Made by a program: the position numbers and the translations under genes. Below, in pieces: positions 48,158 through 60,859 of a DNA stretch of 64,000 nt; the stretch's first letter is position 1; every line of letters begins with the position of its first letter. The notes beneath the pieces were generated by a model that searched no databases, was not told where the DNA came from, and worked only from the letters and a program-made list of their open reading frames with translations. This stretch comes from Coffea arabica. Lineage: Eukaryota; Streptophyta; Magnoliopsida; Gentianales; Rubiaceae. Where the stretch lies: positions 18,866,001-18,930,000 of the forward strand of contig NC_092312.1 of assembly GCF_036785885.1 (NCBI RefSeq). The letters run 5' to 3'.

Positions 48158-48684
48158 ATTCTCGACACATGCGACCCAAATTCACTTCAAACTCAATTAA
48201 TATATACCGCACCCCTCTCTTCCAGGAAACCTCTCTATCCAACGCCATCTGTTCCTCCACGTGTTCTGTTCCTATCATCTCCACCGTATATGCCAGATAT
48301 CCCGGGCACCCCCCTCGGACAGCAAACAAACTCACGTGCACCGTTGGATCAACAATCACAATTACATCTAAGGTCCCAATCCTGCCCGCAAATCTCACGG
48401 GTAGATCTTATCGCCTTTAAGAAGCCTTGCCCTCCCTCTCCCATTCCTCGCTCAATCCATCCAAACCCTAGCCTCTACACACCTCCTTTGGCATCCGCTT
48501 CTACTTTCCTCCACACGACAAATTCATCCAGATCCCTTTCGCCGGAATAGCTGCCGGAGGCCGGTGACCGGAGGAGGATTTGCCGGGAAATTTCGTCGAG
48601 CGCGTGGAGCAGACGCTCTGTAAGATACATGTTTTTCGAACAACTTGAAAGGGATCGAATCCCCCGGAGATCTGCCGTACGCCG

Positions 48685-50667
48685 GTGCACGTCATGGCCT
48701 CCGCCGTCTTAGCCAGCGGCAATGAATCGAGCTGGGCGCAATCTGGTGGCGGATTCATGGGGAAATTACCTTACTTGAACCCTAACCCTAACCCTAACCC
48801 TAAGAAGAAGCAGAAGCAATTTCACCCTCAAGCAGTCAACGGCGGCGGCCGTCAGAACCACGACAATTCGCCGGCCGTTACTCAGACGGCGTCCGACGAT
48901 GCCTACTCTTTCAATCAAATTCCAACAACTGAAATCAACCGAAACGGATTCAACCATGGCCGGTATATGACGTACAACGTCACGTCCTATACCAAAAGCG
49001 AGCTGTCGGAGCTGCGGAAACGCCTGCTTTCTGAGCTGGAGCAGATCCGAAACTTGCGAGATCGAATAGAGTCCGGTCATTTCAGCGGCTGCAACAGCGC
49101 TCACAATCCCAAATCTCACGGAAAATCCAAGAAACTGCCTGGCAATAAAAGGCCAATTCCTGTAGGATCCAATAAAGATCCGAAAAGATTTCCTAACGGC
49201 ATAGATAGGGCACCCGGCGGGAATGCTGGCAATAGCGTGGATAATGAGGGTTTGATGAAGGAATGTAGGCAGATTTTGACGAAGCTGATGAAACATAAGA
49301 ACGGCTGGATATTTAATGCACCTGTTGATGCAGTCAATTTAGGGCTTCACGATTATCATCAAATTGTGAAAAGGCCCATGGATTTGGGGACTGTGAAATC
49401 AAATATGGCCAAATATCCTTCCCCTGCTGAATTTGCAGCGGACGTGCGGTTGACTTTCAATAATTCTCTGTTGTATAACCCTAAAACGGATCAAGTCCAT
49501 GGCTGGGCTGAGTTTCTTCTGGCCAGATTTGAGGAATTGTTCAGGCCGATCGAGGAGAAAATTGGTAATCGTAGGGGGTTTTCTGGTGGCGGCGGCAGTG
49601 GTTTTGGTGGTTTGGTAGAAGAATTGCAGGGAAGTTCTTGGAATCACATTCCAACACCAGAAAGGGCAAAAAAACCTAAATCTAGCCCTGTTGTAAAGAA
49701 GCAGGAGAGAATGCAGGCTCATTCTAGTGCTTCGACCCCTTCCAATCCCCCACCTCCCTTGAATCCTCCAAAAGCACAATCCCCAGTACCAACCCCTTCT
49801 CCTGTGAGGGCTCCTCCTGCGATGCCATCACAGACAGCTGTAAGAGCGGCAATGACGAAGCAGCCGAAGCCAAGGGCTAAGGATCCGAATAAGAGAGAGA
49901 TGAGTATGGAGGAGAAGCATAAGCTTGGAATTGGGCTGCAGAGTTTACCTCAGGAGAAAATGCCACAATTGGTGCAGATTATACGGAAGAGAAATGAGCA
50001 TTTGGCGCAAGAGGGTGATGAAATTGAGCTCGACATTGAAGCCCTCGACACAGAGACTCTTTGGGAGCTAGATAGATTTGTCACCAATTGGAAGAAGATG
50101 GTTAGCAAAACTAAGAGGCAGGCATTGATGATGAATAACAACAATGCAGCAGCTGTACCAAGTACCTCCAATGCGGAAGTTGATGGGGTAATATATGCTG
50201 ACCCGTCCTTATGTTGGATTCTGAATTCGAATTTGTTCATTTGTTTTCTCCTGGGTTGTACTAACGCTGAATTTATTTTTTTATTGTAAATGTTGCAACA
50301 GGGTGCGGTTAGTGAAAGGAATGATTCAACAAAGAAACCCAGGAAAGGTGAAGCTGGTGATGAGGATGTGGACATCGATGATGACATGCCTGCAACGAGC
50401 TTTCCCCCAGTGGAAATTGAGAAAGATGACGGTGTTGGTCAAGATCATGGCCATGCCAGTAGTAGTTCTAGCAGTTCCAGCAGCTCAAGCAGTGATTCTT
50501 CCTCTTCCAGTGGTATAGATTCTTGTGTTACTTTTTAAGGTTGAGCTGTGTTGCCCGGATTTAGAATGTTTGTATAGGATGTTTACCAGCTAGAGGCTCT
50601 TTGTACAGATTCGGATTCAGGTAGTTCCTCTGGGAGTGACTCGGATGCTGATGATGCACAATCTTGA
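48685..50667 (+). CDS. GTE7: GTE7-type BET bromodomain protein
   Basis: Three coding exons, 48685-50187, 50302-50512 and 50609-50667 (1773 bases), give 590 residues, the length I recall for Arabidopsis GTE7. Order of parts: a disordered N-terminus with an Asn-Pro repeat; a helical basic stretch (SELSELRKRLLSELEQIRNL); one bromodomain (about 190-292) with the ZA-loop LGLHDYHQIVKRPMDLGTVK and the acetyl-lysine-binding Asn in LLYNPKTDQVH; a Pro-rich linker; a NET/ET domain (about 399-480) with EKHKLGIGLQSLP and ELDIEALDTETLWELDRFV; and an acidic tail ending in a long Ser run, interrupted by Asp, that spans exons 2 and 3. GTE proteins read acetylated histones and act as transcription regulators in the nucleus. 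ATG 48685 is followed by a second possible start, MASAVLASGNES, three codons on. The leader is long and C/T-rich. Confidence 0.95.
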
Positions 50668-51997
50668 ACCGAGTTGTGGAAAAACTGCTGAATTGGGTAG
50701 TTGCTCCCTTTGTGGGTTTCGTTCCTTTCAGGTTGGTTGTTTCAGGAGAAGGTATTTACACCCTTCCCTCCATTGACACCCTTCCAACTTCTGCCGAGTT
50801 TATAAGCCCGGGCTCAAGTATTTTGATGAAATTTTGCAGAGTCATGAAGATCACGCCAACTTGTATATCCCAGAGGGAAGCCCAAGATTGGATGAGCTTT
50901 GGCTGAGGAAAGACGAGTGAGTGGTAGTTAGGTTTTGACTTGCAGTCTTATACTCCTACACTGGGTCTGAGGAGACTGGCTTTGGTTACCGGTGGTGAAT
51001 GATAAGATAATGTAGGTAGTTGAGATGCCCCCTTGTACAGTTTTACCGCTCTAATATAGCTTTGATCTGTCTCAGTTTTATTGCTGTGGGGATAAGACAT
51101 TTTGCGCACTAGCAAATTGCATTATGCTTCTATGTAGTTTCCCAAGTGCCTGGTCACAAGAATTAGTGATCAGGAGTAAAAATTTTGAGTACATGCAACT
51201 CAAAACTCAGATTGATTGAATTGTATAAAACAAGCTTTCCCTAAATTCTGGCCATGTTCATATCCATCCTACTAATTAGACAGCAATTTCTTTCATGTCC
51301 TTGTGCCTGGCACAAAAAAAAAATTGGCCACAAAGCGTCGATGGAAAAGTGAAAAGGAAACGTTTCAAGGGGTCGATGAGAAATATGGGACTGGATAATC
51401 AGTGAAGCAGATTAGCAGCATTGGATGGTGTATTGGCCTGCCTTATTTGGCTGGTTGCGTGAAATGATTAATGAAAAGCTTATGGTTTTGATTGTCATTT
51501 TCTATTTGTTCTATTTAATGAATAATAAAAAAGGCATCATGCATAACAACATAATAGGTGTGCAGCTGTGACTGGCCCGGCCCCTTCATATGGGAATTCC
51601 GAGCAAATCAAAAGTGCAAATTTGTGTGCTATTTGATTCAACTGATCTTTGTCTCCAGCATTCAAGTTAAACTGCAAGTTACAGAGAAGCAAGACCGACC
51701 CGTCCCGCTCATTGACGAGGTAGAGGTTTATAAAACAGGAGGATGGGAGAAAGTATTACGCGTTTCAATTCCAGCAAGTAACCTGAAAATTAAGACCACA
51801 AAGGAAAAACCATTTAAATACACAACTACAATATTCCAAAATTGACTGGTCCTTTTATGACCATAACGACCGTGCTCTCTCCTCTGTTAACATGACAACT
51901 AACGATAACAAAGAGCTCTGTGATCAGTGAGGCAGGACCAGATAGCCACCAAGAAGCAACCAAGAACCGCCACCCCGTACCGCTAGTACACCCCATG
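50668..51997. other. Convergent 3' region between GTE and Pol5 genes
   Basis: This holds the 3'UTR of the GTE gene (probably ending near 51100, where polyadenylation-type A/T sequence occurs) and that of the converging Pol5 gene. An open frame at 51558-51845 has no recognisable family. Nothing else is seen. Confidence 0.6.
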
Positions 51998-54900
51998 TCA
52001 CCGCTTCACAAAAGCAAGAAATACATCACCAAGTTGAGATTCACAGGCAGCACGGGCATCAGATTCCAATGCTTTAAGAAATGACGTGGTCAAGTTTAGG
52101 CTAGTTAAAGTCTGGAAGACCTTGCTACAGAACTTCCGCACATCAGCCCTTCTTGACTGCTTCTCTGGCATATTTGTCACCAACTCCTTAATCAGGTCAC
52201 ATAACTGCTGAAGATTGCTCTTCATAATCTTCACCAGTGAATGCTGGCTACTGTCATCAGCGTTAGTAGTAAGGGATTTCAGTACCTCGGCTATCACATC
52301 AAGAGCTTCAACTCGCCGAAACTGTGACTTTGCGGTACCACATTTCTCCAGCAGAAAGCTAAACAGATTATGCCCAATCCATGGTCTTCTTCTAAATATC
52401 TCTTTCAGAAATTCAGATTTAATTTGGGATTTTTTGCTATCAAAATAAGATGCCAACATACCCTTGAAAATGTCAAAAACCCTTTGCAATTCTGACACAC
52501 AGAAATTTCTTGCATCCATAACTTTAAGGATCCAAAATGTTGAATTTTGAGCAAGTGCAGTTACCATCTTGTGTCGATTCCACGAGGCTGTGTGTTTCTT
52601 ACTCGATGTACTGGAACCTGATTTCTTTTTCTTAAATGGTTTTGCTGCTAACTTCAAGTTTTTCTCTAAAAGAGATTCAAGTGCAGAGAGCTGCACGGCC
52701 TCTCCCCTTGGATACTCCTTGGCTTTAAATATTTTCTTTTGCAAAATTCCCCAGATACGCTGACCAAGCTGCTCACTACCCTCTGTAGTATGAGGATTTA
52801 CATATGCCTGAGCCAGATTTGATAACACTTTTAACACCTGTGGCTTACCTACAGCAAGAGAATTTAGAAATAGTGAAAAGTTAAAGATCCTTCTAATGCA
52901 TGTTTACTATTTCAAAATAACCTACCCTAATGCACACTGGCAAATGCCAGAGATATACCTTGTGACTGTATAATCTAATCACAAGCATGTCGCCTTACTG
53001 TCTTAATTATTTTTGTTGGAATCCTTGGGAACAATATTCTTCAACTCCAGCTCATTTTTTGATAAAGTCTCCTTCCTCTCAAATCCCAACCAAGATATGC
53101 TTTGACTTAATAAGGCAATGTTCTCTTCCAATGCAAGAACAGGAAAATCCTTTATTTGGTTTAGCCCTATTCTCCATCTCACTCATTCAGGCCATACTAT
53201 CTAGCAATAAAAGTTATAGGACCATATGCCGTTTAAAATAATACAAAAAGAGCAGACACGAAATTGACTCAAAAATAGAAAAGAAAGAAGGATGAAGATA
53301 GTCAAAGTATAAGAACAATGAAACAAGTGCAACATGGGAAGCAAAATGATGAACTGCAATTGATTGTTTTTAGCTTCCTTATATTACTAGATTCTTAACC
53401 ATGTACATATATTGTGCAAGGTAAACCTTACAATTGGCTATTAAAGGTTGCCAGACTTAATCACCGTTATTTACCCCGAAAGCAGTAAAGAAAAAGCAAA
53501 GCAAATGGGAAGGCAGACAAAATCTTTTATCATTATTATTATAGGCACACAGAATATCATTCTTGAGTTACCAGGAAACTGAAATTAAAAGTAATTGTTA
53601 GGTTATACAATAGACAGGCAAACGCAGAGTCAAAATTAAATATAATGTGTATACCTAACCTTATTCTCAGGTTTCAAACATGTTCAAAAGTAACTTGAGA
53701 TTTAATTTAGGATAAATGTTAGATAGATGTTGATCCATTATCTATGACTTTCATTCCTTTTGTTTTCAAACCTATAGTTATTGATAAATACAAAATAACC
53801 TCAATGCCCATAGTGAACAGATTTGCAACAAATGTTAACCCAATCTAGCAACAGATACTTGCCTGGATTCTCATGTAGGTAAATCTCCAGCAAAGAGAGA
53901 ACACGGAGTTTAAATAGTACAAGCTGGGACTGAGCTGTTTCACCTCCAGCTTGGTTTTTTCGTTCCTTAAAAATACGTGCCAGATAAGTATCCATTCTGA
54001 ACATTGCATCATCATCCATCCCGCCATCCGAATCATCAGAATTCTCAGGAAGTTCGTTGCCTGCTGCCTCAACTTGGCACACTGCCTCAGAATCATCTGT
54101 CTGCTCATCGCTGTCAGCTGTTTCACCTGTCTCAGCTTCATCTGATTCCTCGGCTTCTTCAATATCAAGAAGATCATCCTCATCATCATCTTCATCTTCA
54201 CTGCCAGTGTCATGATGTCTAGCTGGTTTCAGATCTTTCTTTATCACCCGTAACATCCGCATCAGTCCATCTTCTGTGACATCATTGCAGAAATATTTGA
54301 AAACCTGAAAAAAATTTGAATATTCTTAACAGTTATCCATTTAAATATTGGGAAATCCAAAAGTAGCATTTAACATACATTTCAGAGAACACCGTCATCA
54401 AGAGTAATATCCACATAAGATATTTGGAAGTGGACCAATCAAAAATTCAAGCTTAACAAACATGATTTGCTTAGAACATGAATGATTTCAAATGCCTGTT
54501 CACCAAAGTACAAGATGACAGTGATCATTTGTTTCAACAACTACAACCATTTACAAACAGCCACCAAAGAATCAAAATCTTGTACAACCACAAGATACTG
54601 TACTGTTGATCTCATCTCTCCTTGCCCCTGACATATGTATTTCCCTCCCATTCAAATTGACCGTCTTCCTAGAGTTTTTAGTTCCTCCCAACAAAAAAAA
54701 ATTTCTTACATGGAAACTTGGAAACTGACAGAGAGAAATGAAGTGACCCCACATGTTCACACGTTTATCACTTTAAATTTCAGCTAATCAATATGGACCC
54801 CACATGTTTTCCACTTCTTGACCAGCTCAACGTTTTTAACTCTCATAATACCCATGCTAAGTCAAAGTAAAACCAATTTGTAATGCAGGGACAAAAATAT

Positions 54901-57900
54901 ATCAATATGAGTCAGTGAGATTCCACTCTTAAATACTTTCCACACTTAAAAAGTATACCCACATGTTCTCCAGCATCACTGTAGATTTCAGCTAATTAAT
55001 ATGGACCCCACATGTTTTCCATTTATTGAACTCCAAGATTTTTTAAACTCTTTCTTAGTGCGTGCCCAGTCCAACTAAGACCACTTTGGAATGCAGGGAT
55101 AGAAACTTCTGAATATGAATTGTTGAGATGCCACTCTTGGTAAGCTCACGCTTAACTGGCACTACAAATGACTAATAACCAATACCGACGACAAAAGAAA
55201 CGTATAGTTTCTTTCCTCAACTGAATTTCTCACACAAAGACTAAGTTCAACATGTATGGTACATGATAAAAACAAATTCCATACATTGAGATTTTAAACA
55301 CTGAGGAAAAGGATTAAAAAAAAAAATCCCATTCAAAACACATACACGACAAACTACAGCAAGTCAAAACTTCAAAAACCTTATTTATTAGCTCTATTTA
55401 TTATCAACAGCTTGTGAAACATTACCAAAAAATTGGTAATGGACATTTACTAGTCAAACAGACAAAAGCTAAGGAATGAAATACTCTGTTCAGCCACCCA
55501 CCTGCTCAATAGCAGAGCGCAAAGGAGCTGACGACTGTGGCAGCAGTGAAAGCATTGTATCCACAAGTACATCCATTATATCAGGTGTACCATCCCCATT
55601 TAGTTCATCTTCACCAGAGGAGTCAAGAAGATCAGAAGTGCCAAAAGTCCTCTTACAGCATATGATTAGTTCATTTGCAGCCTCATGGACTTCCCCAGGT
55701 CGAAGTAGAATCTGAAGCAACAACTGTATGAGTAAGTACCTCAAAGCATGTAATTTGTTGGCGTCCATGCTTAGCCCACAGTTCCTCTCCTGTCACCATT
55801 GTAAATAAAAAGATTAGTGGAACTATTTGCAGAGGCAAACTGCATATGATCAAATCAGAACAAGCACTTCAATAGGATTTTATGCATAACATAGCTAAAC
55901 CATTGGATCAAAAGTAATTTAGGCAACTACTTAGCTTACAATTTTACATGATCAAAACATCCCACCAAAAGCCACTACCCACACAACCCCGACTCCCCCC
56001 CCCCCCCCAAACACAACAAAAAAACCACTAAAAAAGCTCACTTAAAAAACAGTAAGGTGGGGAAGGGAAGGGCCAGAATTAAATAGAAAAGTAAATCAAC
56101 ATTCAAGAAGGAAATGGACAATAACAAGCACTAAATTGAACAAAATCCCCTTGCCTCTACCAAAGAGAAGAAAGGCCAAAAAGCATATCTAGGTGGAGAA
56201 AAGTGCTGGTGGCGGGCGATTATCAAAATCCACCAAGGAAAAGAGACATGAGAAACAATAAATAGAAAGAAACAAGCCTCTCAACAACTTCAAGCACAAC
56301 ATGAGCCAGATGATGGAATACCTCTCTTGACAACTGAGCTTCCATAGCCTGCAGTTTCTTAAATGTTTTTTCATCATCATCATTGAGAACCCTAAACAAC
56401 GAAACTGAAGGGATGTTGCACAAAGTACTGAGGAACCGCATAAAATAAGAGCCAAGATCATTTGACTCAAGGCCTCCTACAGCTGCATGAGGTCCCTCTC
56501 CTTTTTGAGCATTCGCAAGCAGCAACTCAACCTGCTCAATGCACATCCTTGAAAGAGCACTTGAAATTGCAGATTTAGGCCATCTAAACTTTTCTTGTAG
56601 CTCAAAAGAAGTCACTTCAGTACCAAGAGATGAACAGAAAAGCCCTTGAACAGCCAGAAACTTCATAATTTCTTTTTGCACCCGGAACCGTGCTTCTGGA
56701 TCCAGCTTTAAATGCTTCAAAACATACAGGAGAGAATCTACAATCCAACTTTTCAAGAAGTCCGAAGTTCCTGTTAAACCAACAGAATCCTTATCTTCAA
56801 TTGAACCTATCTCTGAGTTGTCATCTGTTGTTTGACTCTGATCAGACGGTTCGTCTGAAGCATGTCCTTCATCCAGAAACATGTTAACTAATTCCTGAAC
56901 AAACAATAAGCAACCTGATTCAGACTTAAAGTCTGACATCAAAACTTTAACTGTCTTTGTCTGCGTAATGCAATCGAATTTCCCACTGCTATGCTTCTGT
57001 AGGGCCACAATTACTTCAACTCTTTTGCCATCATCATTCTTGACCAACCGCGACAATTCTTTCAAAAAAAATTGAGCAACTTTGTAAAGCCAGGAATCTT
57101 TTGTAGATAGAATATCCACAAGGCACTGAATAAGTTTGTAAGATAACACAGCTTGGACACAAGAAGAGGGAAGCTTTGGAAAAAGCAGTAGTAGAATATC
57201 AAAAGCCAAGTGTTTACGGTCATGAGACGATGTTAACAGTGACCCTTCAATAATTACTTCACAAAAGCACCGAAGATTCTTCTCAATATCGTCTTCAGCT
57301 GAGCTGCCCTTACGACCTTTTTTGTGCTTCTTAACTGAGTTAAGGGTTGATGCAGAATCCATATCTTGTGAAACAATATCAAGTAAGAGAATATTTACCA
57401 AAACAGGCCAGACACTATGAACGCGAGGCTGGCAAAATGTTGACTCCTGCAAATAACAACATAGTAGTACCATGATATATTCCACCATTTTGCTTTCACT
57501 CAAATATTAGTAAGAAGAAAGATGACTTCAATCACCTTTAAGCAATTTGCAACTGACGAGAGATAGTCAGCAGAGAAAAGCTTGCTGGTGCTGTATTCAG
57601 AAGGCAAAATTTTGACAAATACTCCATGATCAAAGCCAACCTTTTCACGCATTTTAAGTGCCAGAAGCAAGGCATCTGGATTCCCAGTTTCAGTTGCACC
57701 TTCAAACCATTCCTGAAGTCCTGGAGCTTCAAGAACTTGATCCAACAAGGCCTTGACAGGTAACTGAATATTTAACACATATGTCAAAGAGTTTAGATGC
57801 ATGCCAAAGATCCCTAAATCACATTATGGAGCTAAATGTCTGTAGAAACAGAAAAACAAAAATAACAGTCTAAAAACAGAAAATCTCTGATCTTTCTCAA

Positions 57901-60193
57901 ATAACCAACAATTCAGTCTGTACAACAGCATGCTTGAAATCTTTTGTTTACATATGATATTCAAACTCTTCAATGAAATTGAATGACATTTGTGAAGGTC
58001 AATTAACTTGGGCTAAGCGTACGAGCAACTTGATGCAGCTACAAAATGACAGGATCAAAATAGGTAAAAGTAAAACAAATTTACATAACTGAATGGTTGA
58101 CCTCTATTCAAGTATCACTTCCAAGACCAAGCAAGAGTGGAAGTATTATGCACTATGTATGCATAGAGCGCCCATTTACTTCATTTTGCAAACTTGAACA
58201 TCCAACAGAAAGTATCATAGCCTACTAGTTATCAGATCATCATTCCCCTAAATAAGTCAATAATTTAGCATCTAGATGCATAATATGTTCCAAAGGCAAC
58301 GCAAAAAGATACATCCCTCACAGTATTGAAAAGAATCATTTTTATCCATTTTCTGGAGACTGTTACAATAATAAAGTACCTTTTCAACCAATTCCAGCAT
58401 AACTAAGACTGCAGGTTCCTGCAAGTACCGCTTCTTGGCTGCAAGAGAGGTGAGAGAACTTGTAAATTCTTTGATGTATGGAGTATTCTTGTTCGAAAAG
58501 TCCTCAGTTATTCTTCCTGATCGTGCAAGGGCTCCATAAGCAAACAACCGACCCAAGAGGCAGTCCCTTGCTTCCTGTGACACCGCCACATGACTTTATA
58601 AATGAAAATAGAAACAGCGTCAAGATACCAAAGAACAGAGGTATAATACCCACCTGACCCTTCATTGAAGAAGAGACCTCCAACAAATCAACAATTAGCT
58701 TCAATAGTGAATCAAGTCTAATATTAGGAACCTCACCAATGAGAACAGTCAAACCTAAAGCAAATCCTTGTCTTGCACACTGCAATCAAGAATGGCACAT
58801 AGTTAGCTATTAGCATAACTTATTTTGTATAGCAGAGCATGTCTCAGTATTAATGCGACAAGCAAAACCAACATAGTAGCTGAAACAATTAAATCTGTAT
58901 TTGTCAGACATGGTGGATAGAGCCACTAGAATTTCACCTAAGCCCCCAAAAAAAAATTAACAAGATTAAATCAGATTTATGGAAGTTCCATTAGATTTTT
59001 TCTCTTCAGTGCGTGTACAAGTTGGGCTATTTGGACTATTACGGATATTTAGGTCTACTCTAGAGTCTAAGAATGGCGCTAAAATTAAACATGCAACACA
59101 TGCACAAATTCAGCATACAGGGAATTCAACACATGCACAAAGTGCTCCAAATACGTTTAGTTTCTTACCCTCAACATAAAAGTTGAGAGATTGGGAGGGG
59201 GTGTCACTTATTCAACTATAAGATTCTTCCTTAAGGTATGTCAGTTTATGGGCAATAGAAAGAGCAAGAAGCTCAAAAAACAGTATCAACTAGTAAGTGT
59301 TGCTCTATGCAGCCTCACTCCCAGAAGAAAAAGAATATCACAGTCAACCTCTAGGTCAACAGGAGCAAATTTTATATTGTACCATGCATCAAGATTATCA
59401 TGTATTGCCAATTCATGCAGAAGAGGATTTGTTTTCATAGAAGATAGGCAGCGCAAAAGACAAAATCACAATCTTCATAGTAGCTGTATTAAATATCGCA
59501 TCATGCATAATTAAAAACATCATTGCTGCTACCAGATTCTCCAAAAAAATATGAAACAAACAGAAGGACATGAACCTCTCTAGATGATGAAACACCACGA
59601 ATAAGCCTCCGGACAGCATATCCCACTGAGGGGGCACAACTATTCAATCCATCATCTTTATCAGCTTCCAACTTTAGTCCACCCTCTACGCCCTCCTTGT
59701 TCTCAAGCTTGTCATATGCTTTTTGAACAGCCTGCAGCTCCATTACCATTGTCTCTGCTGCTGCTTGTCTAACACTAGCATCAGCAGATGCCAGGTGCTT
59801 AAACACCCCAATATGGAACTCAGGCAAAACATTAGTACCGCCACTAGTACCAGGTGAGGATACTTCCTCATCTGTTTTGCTCGGGTTTTCTTTCAAATCT
59901 AAGCCCACTTGGTTTGTCTTAACAGCTTCCACCTCCACATGATGCCTAACTTTGTCGAGTGCTTTCCTTTGCTTTCTTCTCTCCATCGGATTTGCAGAAG
60001 TGGGCTTACTAGAAGGTGAGGTTGAGGGGACATCAAAATCATTCTCACCTTTAGCTTCTTTATTCTTTTTCTCCTTTTTCAATCTCTTCTTGAAGGGTTC
60101 TGAGCCACCACTACTTTCAATACTTATGTCTATTTGTTTGTGTACCTTTTCTACCTCATCTAAAGAACTGGAAACTCTTTTCTTATTCCCCAT
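51998..60193 (-). CDS. POL5: MYBBP1A/Pol5 ("DNA polymerase V") family nucleolar protein
   Basis: Eight coding exons, in transcript order 60193-59576, 58779-58654, 58574-58380, 57763-57536, 57446-56322, 55789-55502, 54304-53863 and 52848-51998 (3873 bases), give 1290 residues, near the roughly 1300 of the Arabidopsis homologue. Features: a basic nuclear-localisation-like N-terminus (FKKRLKKEKKNKEAKG, NPMERRKQRKALDKVRHHVE), then alpha-helical HEAT/ARM-like repeats including VRRLIRGVSSSRECARQGFA and LDQVLEAPGLQEWF, a long acidic Asp/Glu/Ser tract in exon 7 (SEDEDDDEDDLLDIEEAEES), and a helical C-terminal part. Despite the name, the family (yeast Pol5, animal MYBBP1A) works in rRNA transcription and ribosome assembly in the nucleolus; I see no polymerase catalytic motif. 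The intron after exon 7 uses a GC donor (53862-53861). A 5'UTR intron at about 60461-60199 is likely. Confidence 0.94.
54745..55160. repeat. Diverged 211-bp tandem duplication in a Pol5 intron
   Basis: Copies at about 54745-54955 and 54956-55160 share CCCACATGTTC, TTTCAGCTAAT, AATATGGACCCCACATGTTT and AATGCAGGGA in the same order, inside the intron between exons 55789-55502 and 54304-53863. Both are considerably diverged. Confidence 0.85.
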
Positions 60194-60780
60194 GTGTCCT
60201 GTACAAACATCAAATATCAGCACCATTATGAAAACCAATTCAAACCCAAAAATTATTTGATAAAAAATCACAACAATCCTACAAAAAGAAAAAAAGAAAA
60301 TGAACAATACTTCCCTTTTTTACACTACTAGTATTTAATTAGGTCCAATTAAAAATGAACAACATTTCATCTTTTTTATCAATTAATAAAAGGGACTATT
60401 GTTCTTAAGATGCAGTGCCCTTATTTTGGAGAGACGATGGCCATTGACGGAGGACACAAACCTGAAAAAAGGGCTTGAATAGTGCTGAGGTGTAGACGAT
60501 AGTAGCCTACGAGAATTCAGGAAGCGAGGCAAAGAAGGAGTCGGGTTTGTTGTTCCGTGAGGGGAAGGCGGTGGGAAGGATGGAGGGGGACGGTGGAACC
60601 TGGAAAGAACAGGGAGTAGTTTTATTATGCAGGACAAGGGCAAAGGAGAAGAAGAAGGAGGCGAAGACAAATTTCCTTTTCTTTTTCTTCTTTTCCTTTT
60701 TTTTTTCCCCTTTTTTCCCCCACTTCAGAACGGGTTTTTTGGTGCTGAACCAGAGAAGCTGCGAGCCTGCAATTACTCCC

Positions 60781-60795
60781 CTAAACCCTAAACCC
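60781..60795. promoter_or_regulatory. Double telobox at the Pol5 promoter/leader
   Basis: CTAAACCCTAAACCC lies about 590 bases upstream of the Pol5 start codon, beyond the likely 5'UTR intron, close to where transcription should begin. Telo-boxes (AAACCCTA) are common in plant promoters of ribosomal-protein and ribosome-biogenesis genes, which fits the role of this family. Adjacent is a TG/AG simple-repeat run at 60813-60837. Confidence 0.55.
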
Positions 60796-60859
60796 GAATC
60801 AAAACCCTTTTTTGTGTGTGTGAGAGAGAGAGAGAGGGAAAACCCGAATCAAACCCTTA

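Larger units (their letters stand above)
43822..48684. other. Intergenic between CYSTM and GTE genes
   Basis: The first few hundred bases probably hold the CYSTM 3'UTR. The region has a TG/TA microsatellite (44066-44110), a SINE-like copy (44643-44755), a CYSTM exon relic (45560-45603), a poly-G run (about 46132-46144), a GAA run (about 46304-46322), an AT-rich repeat copy near 47511-47620 ending in an ATC run (47594-47618), and from about 47900 the GTE promoter and C/T-rich leader. No other gene is supported. Confidence 0.6.

Noticed and set aside
48766-49296. 176-residue minus-strand frame over the GTE first exon
   Set aside because: Opposite strand of the bromodomain-coding exon; its repeats are the complement of the coding repeat. 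No independent support.
60383-60670. 95-residue minus-strand frame as an N-terminal extension of Pol5
   Set aside because: Splicing at the likely 5'UTR intron puts it out of frame with the Pol5 start, so it cannot extend the protein; kept only as a possible upstream ORF.
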